Shown piece by piece: positions 57,601 through 64,000 of a stretch of DNA of 64,000 nucleotides (position 1 is its first letter; each line of letters begins with the position of its first letter). Origin of the DNA: Mauremys mutica. Its lineage: Eukaryota; Chordata; Testudines; Geoemydidae. Position numbers and translations under genes: made by a program. Location of the stretch: assembly GCF_020497125.1 (NCBI RefSeq), contig NC_059082.1, positions 54,272,524 through 54,336,523 of the forward strand. Reading direction: 5' to 3'. Under the pieces are notes generated by a model, which saw only the letters and a program-made list of their open reading frames with translations, was not told the origin of the DNA and did not search any database.

Positions 57601-60030
57601 TTGAATTGTTGAACGGCATCAAAACATTTCATTTTGAGGAGGTTTGTCAGTGAACTGTATCTGCCAGCTCTGTAACAGGGCCTCATGGGAGTGGTAGTTC
57701 AGGTGCCTCATTACCCATTCTCCCCTATGGGATCGCTGGACGGATTACATCTCCCATGATACACCACAGTCTCCCCTCTGCCTGATCCATGGTGTGTTCC
57801 ATCATGGGAGATGTAGTCTGGTCAGGGAACATGGCCCAGAGGGTGAATGGAGGTATAAGGCCCCTGAACTACAACTCCCATGAGGCAATGCAACAGCTTC
57901 GGCGCATGCCTTTTAACAGCTGACCCAAAACAAAAGGTTTAGACCTTTCCGAATCAAAACTTTCCACTCCATGTAAATCTTTGATATTTTGACTTTTCGT
58001 CCCAATTCAAGACAAAACCAAACAGTGAAATTTCAGCCCTTCCCTGGGATGCAAATTCTACCTTTCACTCAGTCCTCACAGCGCAGTCCAAAGGGCCCAA
58101 AGCCTGTGCTCAGGCCCTGAATATCTAATGGCGTTATTGCCTACATGCTGGTCTCTCTCATGCCCGGTCTCAGTGCCTGCCAGCACCAAACACCCAGCCC
58201 ATTCACGCTGTTCCTTCCACAGAATATCATGTTCCTGGGAGATTTCAATGCCGACTGCTCCTATGTCAAGAAAGGGGACTGGGGGTCCATCCGCCTGCGC
58301 ACCAGCGAGGTGTTCGAGTGGCTCATCCCTGACAGCGCAGACACCACTGTTGGGAAGTCAGACTGTGCCTACGACAGGTGAGACGCCGCCTTTCCGAGTA
58401 TTGCAATGGGCAGGCTTCTCTTGGCAAGCGTGGCACAGCCCTAGGGCCTTAACGTTCTTCTGGCCCTGCAGGGAGAGACCCTGGCTCCCAGCACAGAGAC
58501 CCACCTGCAGACAGGGGAGATTTCCAAGGGTTCCCTCTGTATTTCCTGGTGGGCTGTTAACAAGTCTCAGAACAGGCGGAGTGGCTTTGGCCTGTCAGGA
58601 GAATGGCTGTGTGGGAGGGTGTGTGCCTGCATGCTGGGAGAAGGGTCATCTGCAGCCAGCAGGTCTATCGTGTGGGCAACATGAGTGCAGCACACAGAGG
58701 ACATGCGAGTGAATGCAGCTGCTGGCAGGGATCCTCGGTCTGGTGGATCCACAGAGCAGTTGTGATCAGTGATCACAGGGCACTCTGCCTTTGCTGGCTG
58801 CCTGTGTCTGCATTCCCTTTTGTGGCTGAACTAGGAGAGCTCCATGAAAGCCTTGGGTGGGGAGCTTCTTTGCCTAGGTCTTAGCTCTTGTTTCTCAGCA
58901 GAGAGCCGCTCTCGGAGGCCAGGCACAGACAATGGCAGATGGCATTTGGTCGCCGGGAAAAGAAGGGCTGAGGACTAACCCAGCCCCGAGCTCTCTCTCA
59001 GCCCCACTGATACTAACCCCAGATCCCGAGTCGGGGCTTTGCCTTGCTGTGTTTGAATCTGAAATGAAAGCCCCTTGAAAGTGCAGGGTTTAACCCTGAG
59101 TCTTGTGTTGTCATGTTCCAGGATTGTGGTGTGTGGTTCCAAGCTGAAGAAAAGCATCAAGCCCAAGTCTGCTGCTGTCTATGATTTCCAACACGCTTTC
59201 AAACTGGAGCAAGCCGAGGTATGGTGGGCTGAAACTGATCCCCAGAGAGCAAACATTTAATTCCTTCAGACAGCAAAGCTCTTCCTGCCTGATACATTCC
59301 AGGGTAGACCCCCTGGCTGTCTGGGACAGTCATACTAGGGGCATCCTTAAGGATCAGACAGGGCTTCTGGCCAGACCCAAGCATCCTTATTTATAAAACA
59401 TTTTGAAACAATGACAGGGATGTCTGCAACTCAGCAAGGAAAAGGCTTTATCATTGGGAGTTTTGGATGCCTGCAGCACTCACAAGTGATGAAGCAAACA
59501 GGTCACCGATGAGCTTCGTACACCACAGCTCCCCGCCCCCCTCTGTGTGTGCTCCATGCTACCCAGCAGCATCCGAGAGTTGTCACAAAGGTGGTGAGAA
59601 CTATTTTTTATGTCCCTTCCTGGGTAGGTGTCTTTAGTGGCCAGGAGTCCATAACTATATAGGGCACCACAGATAAGGAAAACAATAACTAGAGCATTTA
59701 AAACTTCTTTAAACAAGCTCTTCTCTCCCTAGAAACATACAGCTTGAAAGTCAGGGGTGCCAGGCCCTTCCCCTAGGAACCTCCAGCTTGGGGACAGTTC
59801 TAGCTCTGTAAGGCTAAGGGAGATCTTCACCCTTTCTGAGACCCAGCTGGGGATGTTGCCAGTCTCGAGGTTGGGCAGGGGAAAGGCCCCTGGGAAGGCG
59901 ACATGCCGCGGGTAACCAGGTGGATCTAAGCTGGCAGAGCTGTTACACTGTGTCCCCACTTGCTGTTCCCATGCAGGCCCTGGCTGTCAGCGACCATTTC
60001 CCCGTGGAGGTGACGCTGAAGGCTCACTGA
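48483..60030 (+). CDS. DNASE1L2: Deoxyribonuclease-1-like 2, eight coding exons
   Basis: Secreted DNase I-family endonuclease that cleaves double-stranded DNA with divalent metal ions. In mammals DNASE1L2 removes nuclear DNA during cornification of skin, hair and nails. The exons 48483-48629, 50806-50894, 52758-52841, 54634-54734, 56688-56800, 58223-58377, 59122-59218 and 59977-60030 all have GT/AG borders and matching phases, giving 279 residues. Residues 1-22 are a signal peptide; the mature chain starts LKICAFN. Catalytic and metal residues are present: E61, E100, H151, D185, N187, D229, D268 and H269. C190 and C226 form the conserved disulfide, while the small second disulfide loop of DNase I is absent. 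Wording such as LYDVYLDVIDKWGTD and the ECI1 neighbour point to DNASE1L2 rather than DNASE1. The gene looks intact. Confidence 0.96.
48630..50805 (+). other. DNASE1L2 intron 1
   Basis: Runs from GTGAGT to CCCACAG. Holds a TAGGATGACC MITE (48973-49087) and, around 50360-50480, weak MIR-like wording (GACCACAGGCAAGTCCCTGC). Otherwise no recognised feature. Confidence 0.8.
48973..49087. mobile_element. TAGGGTGACC-family MITE in intron 1
   Basis: Begins TAGGATGACCCGATGTCCCA and ends GCCTGGTCACCCTA, with the family's TTCTTATATAGGTGCCTATT inside. Flanks do not show a clear TSD, consistent with greater age. Confidence 0.8.
50806..50894 (+). CDS. DNASE1L2: DNASE1L2 coding exon 2
   Basis: 89 bp, phase 0 in, two bases of a codon out at AACAG|GTAACC. 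Encodes the ALVQEVRD motif, whose Glu (E61) binds the catalytic metal. Confidence 0.95.
50945..52131 (-). mobile_element. Solo LTR in intron 2 with 5-bp TSD
   Basis: The ends TGTGAC and GTCACA form the short inverted repeat of an LTR, flanked on both sides by GTGAT (50940-50944 and 52132-52136). The 1187-bp AT-rich interior has no coding sequence. A TATA-like TGTATAAAGATGCC near 51560 on the minus strand suggests antisense orientation to the gene. The orientation is inferred; the TSD and ends are read directly. Confidence 0.8.
52137..52757 (+). other. Remainder of DNASE1L2 intron 2
   Basis: No recognised repeat or RNA. Ends in CCCCCCACAG before exon 3. Confidence 0.6.
52758..52841 (+). CDS. 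DNASE1L2: DNASE1L2 coding exon 3
   Basis: 84 bp, entering with one codon base and leaving with two at TACAG|GTAACA. Encodes the SEPLGR...YMEMYLF segment whose Glu (E100) is the catalytic glutamate paired with H151. Confidence 0.95.
53648..53835. mobile_element. hAT-like MITE in intron 3
   Basis: The right end, ACCACAGGTTGAGAATCACTG, is typical of hAT elements and is followed by CTCTAGAG. The left end may be CAGTGGTCCTGGC, but the flanks do not match, so the left border is uncertain. Confidence 0.45.
54068..54163. repeat. Ancient palindromic repeat in intron 3
   Basis: CAATGGGCCAGAGCTGCAGC at the left mirrors GCTGAGGCTCTGGCCCATTG at the right. The GTGGAGCTATATCAACTGAC centre matches the common sauropsid palindrome ('GGGCCAGATCCTCAGCTGG'). 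Confidence 0.7.
54329..54537 (+). repeat. 69-70 bp minisatellite in intron 3
   Basis: Units start at TCAGGATTGAGGGG (54383, 54452) and the variant TTAGGACTGAGGGG (54522), with a first unit at 54329 lacking about 16 bp. Each holds GTGGGTGGGGAGCC and GGGACAGTAGGGGGCTGTGG. Confidence 0.85.
54634..54734 (+). CDS. DNASE1L2: DNASE1L2 coding exon 4
   Basis: 101 bp, leaving with one codon base at TCGC|GTAAGC. Encodes VSVVATYQYPDP...FSREPFIVKFSSPNS. The loop that holds the small disulfide in DNase I is short and lacks cysteines. The frame stays open past the donor to 54907 through a proline- and serine-rich stretch, so a longer splice form is possible. Confidence 0.94.
55352..56085. mobile_element. 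hAT-like element in intron 4
   Basis: Starts CAGGGGAGGGCAAACTATGG and ends AAAAGTTTTCCCACCCCT. The flanks are ATGTATAC (55344-55351) and ATGTAGAT (56086-56093), an imperfect 8-bp duplication. It shares ends and a C-rich tract (CCTGCACCCCAACCCCCTGC) with 43566-44238. It generates the 291-aa minus-strand ORF together with the adjoining minisatellite. Confidence 0.7.
56206..56680 (+). repeat. GT-rich minisatellite next to exon 5
   Basis: Irregular units combining GTGTGTGTG runs with GATGGCTCTCTGTGTG and AGCTCTGCATGTGTGCGAGA. A larger pattern recurs at about 56342, 56502 and 56601. It ends within ten bases of the exon 5 acceptor. Confidence 0.85.
56688..56800 (+). CDS. DNASE1L2: DNASE1L2 coding exon 5
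   Basis: 113 bp, completing a Gln codon with exon 4 and ending in phase 0 at ACTGAT|GTAAGC. Encodes LVPLHTPP with catalytic His (H151) and the family block AVAEIDALYDVYLDVIDKWG. Confidence 0.96.
56857..56990 (-). mobile_element. CR1 LINE 3' end, antisense, in intron 5
   Basis: AAGCCATAAGGGCCCGTTCT, GACCATCCAGTCTGAGCTCC and CAGGCCAGAGAACCCAGCTC are the reverse complement of the CR1 ending seen at 61485-61714. Confidence 0.75.
57678..57893. mobile_element. Nested palindromic MITE carrying four ACTACAACTCCC-type motifs
   Basis: Outer inverted arms: GCCTCATGGGAGTGGTAGTT (from 57680) and AACTACAACTCCCATGAGGC (to 57886). Inner arms: ATTACATCTCCCATGATAC (from 57744) and CATCATGGGAGATGTAGTC (to 57818). 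Each arm holds the GGGARWTGTAGT-like core bound by THAP11/ZNF143 in vertebrates, in the order minus, plus, minus, plus. No TSD was identified. Confidence 0.65.
58223..58377 (+). CDS. DNASE1L2: DNASE1L2 coding exon 6
   Basis: 155 bp, phase 0 in, two bases out at GACAG|GTGAGA. Encodes LGDFNADCSY (D185 and N187 at the active site; C190), the IPDSADTTVG strand and SDCAYDR (C226, D229). Confidence 0.97.
58378..59121 (+). other. DNASE1L2 intron 6
   Basis: No recognised repeat, RNA gene or second coding region. Confidence 0.7.
59122..59218 (+). CDS. DNASE1L2: DNASE1L2 coding exon 7
   Basis: 97 bp, completing the Arg of YDR and ending in phase 0 at GCCGAG|GTATGG. Encodes RIVVCGSKLKKS, then a lysine-rich stretch and VYDFQHAF. 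Confidence 0.96.
59219..59976 (+). other. DNASE1L2 intron 7
   Basis: No recognised repeat or gene; ends TTCCCATGCAG. Confidence 0.7.
59977..60030 (+). CDS. DNASE1L2: DNASE1L2 coding exon 8 and stop
   Basis: Encodes ALAVSDHFPVEVTLKAH and the TGA stop. D268 and H269 of SDHFPVE complete the catalytic set. Confidence 0.97.
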   Translation, partial: ALAVSDHFPVEVTLKAH

Positions 60031-61097
60031 AGCTCCAGGCTGCCCTCACCAGCGCCTGCTCAGAATCCTCTCCCTCTGCAGCAGTGGAGCCTGGCTGCCC
60101 AGCCCCACCAACTGTAACTATCAGCCCGAAAGGACCCTCAGCACTAGCATTTGCCATCCCTTCAGGACAATACCATTGGCCGAACCAGCCCTCCTCGTGC
60201 AGCCAGGGTTTAAGTCAATGCCACGTTAGCAAAAGATGCCAGCATGGCAGCCCTGATGCCTGATGTCCTTACCCACAGGACAGCCAGCACAAGCAGCTGG
60301 CAGGCCTATCTGCCACCCATTGCAGCCTGGCTCTGCAGCAGCTCAATTGTAAGCAGGGTTCAATCTACCAGGCCCATTCAGCCCTCAGCAGCACCCTCCA
60401 TCTATCAGAGCACAATTACCTTCAGCTACTATGAACCTGGGCTGGATTCCAACTGCAGCCTGATTTCCAAGCAATACTTGCCTGGAAGGATGCACTTGGT
60501 CCCAGGGTTTCCTTATCCAAAATTACTGTATGCGGAAACACTGTAACTTGTGGCCTCAGGTGAAGGGAAACAACCCCTTTGCCTGCAGCCGCCTGGCTGT
60601 TACAGTCACACTCTCCAGCCTGGAGGAGCTGTAACGTTTAGTCAGTGCCCAGTAGGGACAGACAGCCCACGTGGAAAACAAAGCGTCCCTCTCTCAATTG
60701 GCCTCCTGTCAAGACATTTTATTGACAATTCACATTTTTAACATTCACGCTTTTCAGAAGGCAAATATCTGAGCACCAGGAGGCCCCAGCCATGCCAGCG
60801 GATGATGTTTCACAGTAGCAACGGGCTGACCACTCATTTATTTATTTGGATCATCCAATCAAACATTTCCTGCAGCCCTTCAGGAAAAAGGCATCAGTAT
60901 TAGGCACCATAAGACAAGGCACTAGCGTGAGAGGGCTAGAAACAGGAGGCTAAGGTAACAGCCAGGATAAATCGGATCAATTACACTGAAAAATATTTCA
61001 TTTTAAAAATCTAAAGCTATTGCAGGGTGTTCAGAGGTTGGCATATGGCTCTTCAGTCTTCCAGGCCAGTGACCTTATGTGGGGGCAGGCCGCTTCC
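60031..61097. other. 3' UTRs of DNASE1L2 (plus) and ECI1 (minus)
   Basis: The two stop codons are 1,067 bp apart and the genes converge. On the plus strand I find no AATAAA or ATTAAA before 60716, so the DNASE1L2 cleavage site is not evident. On the minus strand, AATAAA occurs at 60718-60723 and at 60837-60842/60841-60846, plausible ends for ECI1. Confidence 0.55.
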
Positions 61098-61264
61098 TCA
61101 GCCTCTCCTCTGCTTTAGCATCTCCATGTACATCTGGAGAGACTTTTGAATGGAGTCTTTCGTGATGAAGCTGACAAAGTTCTGAATGTCAGATTCGCGG
61201 TGGGCAAGCAGACGGTCCACAGTCGGCTTCCTCATCATGGACTTGGTGATCTGACGGGCGTGGT
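61098..61264 (-). CDS. ECI1: Enoyl-CoA delta-isomerase 1, last coding exon (partial gene)
   Basis: Mitochondrial matrix enzyme of the crotonase family that moves 3-cis/trans double bonds to the 2-trans position in beta-oxidation of unsaturated fatty acids. The minus strand has acceptor CTCCACAG then 167 bp: two bases finishing an Asp codon, 54 residues and TGA. It reads HARQITKSMMRK then DIQNFVSFITKDSIQKSLQM, closely matching the ECI1 C-terminus as I know it from human, ending KQRRG. The earlier exons are outside the window. DNASE1L2 is its neighbour in mammals as well. Confidence 0.93.
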
Positions 61265-64000
61265 CTGTGGAGTAGAGAGAGATAGCATGTTGGCCGCGCA
61301 GGGTCAGTGTATATTACAGCCCGAGGTCCGCCTGTCAGCAGGACCACGGGGTGTAATTACCTTCCTGGGGAAAAGAATTCTGGGTCCTAACGCACTCTTG
61401 ATTCTAAACAGGAAGTGACAGACCAAGAACCAAGAGCTGGAAGCTGAAGCCAGACAAAGGCAAATTGGAAACAAGGCACACATTTTTAATAGCGAGGGTC
61501 ATTAACCACCACAGCAACCTCCCAAGGGAAGTGGTGGACACTCCATCTCGTGGTGTCCCTGAAGCCAGACTGGATTCCTTTCTGGAAGACGCTTCTGTCA
61601 AACACATGTGATGGGCTCAGTGAAGGGATAACCCGGTGAACTTCTCTGGCCTGTGCCATACAGGAGCTCAGACTAGAAGATCACAGTGGTCCCTTCTGGC
61701 CTTAAAAATCAATGCCCTTTGTCAACACTGTTAGACACAAGTGATACCACCATGAACAAACGTTAACTCCCCATCCCCTGGGGCACATCCTCTGAATCAG
61801 CTCCCAGAACAGCACAATAAAGCCAGTTTCCCAGCTGGTGACACTCAGCATTGCTCCATGGACTTCAAGGAATCTGCACCAGTTTACACCAGCTGTGTGA
61901 GGATGCGGCCCTGAGTTCCAAACACAGAGAATGTCATTATGTATTAAGGAGGTCCATCCCCACCACACTATGGACACTCTCCATGCACCTCACTTCCAGG
62001 ACAGCCTGGAAACTCTCCTAAAGCCTATCCCAGACCACAGACATTCTCCACGACATGACCAGCCACATCCCCATCAGGAGAGATCCTCAGGAGCATGGCC
62101 AAGGAGCCCTCCAGTGGGGAATCTCTGGCTCAGGCACGCGGCAAAGGGCAGAGTAAGCTCTCAAGTGGGGAAGAGACCAACCAAAGTTAGAGAGCACGAA
62201 AAGCTTGTCTGCCACCAGTTGCATAAACCAAATCCTGCAGCAGGATCCGAATGGCAGCCCACCACCTCCGTTTTCAAAGCTGTCCAGCCCTCCCCTGCTC
62301 TGCCTCATACCTTCCCTCTAAGAGCCCACATGCTTTTAAAGCTTTCCTCAGAGCAACTATTCTTCCAGCATTTCCTCTCCACTGAATCCTCTTCTATTTG
62401 TATGGAGCACTTGTAAAAATCGATGTGCAGAAGTGAACCTGGCTCCGAAAACCAGAGCAGTCACCAGAGCAGAATTTACTCGCTTGTGCTGTGCTCAATA
62501 CTCCTAACCAAATGTTTTCCTTTGCCGCACCAGTGTCCGATTGCTATAATGCACATCGATTATGAGACAGTAATTAAATAAGTGTTCTCAAGGGGTTTGA
62601 TTGCTCAGTTAAAGTCAGTAAATGCAAGTTAGCTCTGCCAGCAGCATTATACAGAGCAAGCACCGTCATTCTAGCATGGTCTGCCTTTTGTTTTACTGGT
62701 GCAACACACGAGAGTGCATTAGTGCAACACACATTTCATTTTCCAGGTATTTGTGCAAGAGCAAATCTGGGAAAGAAACAGATCAGCTGCCCACACATAT
62801 ACTGGAGGCTCCTCTAGGTGATAACCCACCAGGGCCCCTGTGTAGCACATACTCTAGTTAATATACCTGCATTTCAAGGACTGGTATTAGGTCAGGGCCC
62901 TAGTGTGGGGATTGCGAGATCTGCACTGGAGCCTCCAGGAAGCCAGACAAGAGGGGACTGGTGACTTGCTCCCCTCTAGGATAAGTGGCCAGGGACTGAT
63001 GGGCATCCTGACACCCTCCCCATCCTGGGAGTGGAGGGCCCAAGAGATGCTTGGGGACCTGCTCCCAAGCGAAGGATGTGTGGGAGCATCCTGGGCACCT
63101 GCCTGTCAGTCCCAGATTACAAAGATTCTAGAAGGCAAAGGAATCGGGAATGGAATGTGAGAGCCAATGATACATTACACCCAGCTCTTGCGTGTAGGGG
63201 GGAGGGGCTGGGAAGGCCCAGACTTGGTTTGTCTCTCTCAGTTCATTCCCTGAGTGGCAGCTGGCAGGCACACGCAGCGCGCATCTCCCATTGGCTGGGC
63301 ACCTTCTGTTTCTAATGCTCAGATCTGTGTTAAATCCCACACAACGGCTTTTGGGTGTAGGACAGCATGTGCCCTCACACAGGCTTGTTGCACGCTGAGC
63401 TGAAAATTGCCACCATTCATACATGAGCCAAGTCACAGAGCGAGCGTCTAATTTCTTCCCCCTCCACGCACTGTCCTAGCCAGCAGTGGCTCACTGGCCT
63501 CACGGCAGTGGCAGCTGTGTGTCTGAACCCCCCGCTAGCCAGGTGAGATGGCCGGCCTGCCATCTGTGGCATCTCAACCCCAATATGCTCATTGCACTGC
63601 CTTCATTCCTGATCTCACCAACGGCAGCTTTACCACTCATTTCAGTGGGAGCTGGCTCTGGCCATGAACTTGGTAACTTCTCCAAAGGCAGCCCAGGGGT
63701 TGGGCCCCTTGAGCTCACTAGAGCCAAGCCATGCCAGGCTATTTGGCACTGGATTCTCCCATACGTGCTTACAGCCTGGCCTGTTCTAGTTGGTTCCAGA
63801 GGCTGCACTGAACCGTTATAGTCCAATTGCCTGGGTCTCTCTGCCGTTCACCTTCCCTCTGGGACTCGCCAGAGGGACTCTCAGAGGTTTGCTAGTGGAT
63901 CTGGTCCAATACTATTATGCCTCATTTTTAATCAATCTAGGATAAATATTGCTGACATTACCACATGCAGATGAACTGGGCACTGTTAAGCCTCGCTCTC
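61265..64000 (-). other. ECI1 last intron (partial)
   Basis: No further ECI1 exon was found in this 2.7 kb. It contains a CR1 end (61485-61714) and palindrome-type fragments near 61853-61915. The remainder (62000-64000) holds nothing recognisable; its ORFs are short and overlapping. Confidence 0.65.
61485..61714 (+). mobile_element. CR1 LINE 3' end in ECI1 intron
   Basis: GCGAGGGTCATTAACCACCA, CCAAGGGAAGTGGTGGACAC, AGACTGGATTCCTTTCTGGA and ACAGTGGTCCCTTCTGGCCT follow the standard CR1 3' order through to the TTAAAAATCAATG ending. Confidence 0.85.

Larger units (their letters stand above)
56801..58222 (+). other. DNASE1L2 intron 5
   Basis: Contains an antisense CR1 end (56857-56990) and a nested palindromic element with four THAP11/ZNF143-like motifs (57678-57893). 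Nothing else was recognised. Confidence 0.7.

Noticed and set aside
48483..60030. Identity as DNASE1 rather than DNASE1L2
   Set aside because: The ECI1 neighbour, the missing small disulfide loop and the YDVYLDVIDKWGTD block fit DNASE1L2 better; DNASE1 lies beside TRAP1 in mammals.
61265..64000. Further ECI1 exons
   Set aside because: I scanned the minus strand for the preceding ECI1 exon and found no matching open segment with splice sites.

Overview
The window is vertebrate nuclear DNA, most likely from a turtle or a close sauropsid relative. The evidence is the interspersed-repeat repertoire (CR1 3' ends, MIR-type SINEs, many hAT-type elements with 8-bp target duplications, the 'GTCTACACT' hairpin MITEs common in turtle genomes, ERV LTRs) together with one spliced vertebrate gene. 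It is not prokaryotic: there are no operons, and nearly all unspliced ORFs are chance or repeat-derived.

Region 1 (1-38926) is gene-free, repeat-rich DNA dominated by a head-to-tail tandem duplication of about 20.2 kb. Positions 1-18728 are the right-hand part of copy 1, whose first ~1.45 kb lies left of the window. Positions 18729-38926 are the complete copy 2. The copies are nearly identical: by eye I see roughly 50-60 small differences, many of them 1-bp homopolymer indels. The junction falls at the last base of a hAT-type transposon (17551-18728). The copy-2 version of that element (37748-38926) still has both target-site duplications (AGCATTGG), whereas the copy-1 version has only the left one. 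I recognise no protein-coding gene in the unit; it holds ERV LTRs, CR1 and MIR fragments, hairpin MITEs and DNA-transposon remnants.

Region 2 (38927-48480) is a transposon graveyard. It contains a 412-bp hAT MITE, a 2.2-kb hAT element with TIRs and TSDs that keeps a broken transposase C-terminus and carries further hAT insertions, a degraded endogenous retrovirus with a 5' LTR (43060-43468), a fragment carrying a decayed hammerhead-ribozyme core, a short relative of the breakpoint transposon (46834-47168), and a MIR directly upstream of the gene.

Region 3 (48483-60030) holds DNASE1L2 on the plus strand. Its eight coding exons have consistent splice sites and phases and give a 279-residue secreted DNase I-family protein with every catalytic and metal-binding residue present. 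Its introns hold a solo LTR with TSDs, several MITEs, two minisatellites and a nested palindrome with four THAP11/ZNF143-like motifs.

Region 4 (60031-64000) holds the last coding exon of ECI1 (mitochondrial enoyl-CoA delta-isomerase) on the minus strand, tail-to-tail with DNASE1L2, followed by more than 2.7 kb of ECI1 intron. DNASE1L2 next to ECI1 is the order known from human 16p13.3, which supports the orthology. The two genes are not functionally linked as far as the sequence shows: one is an extracellular or epidermal nuclease, the other a mitochondrial beta-oxidation enzyme.
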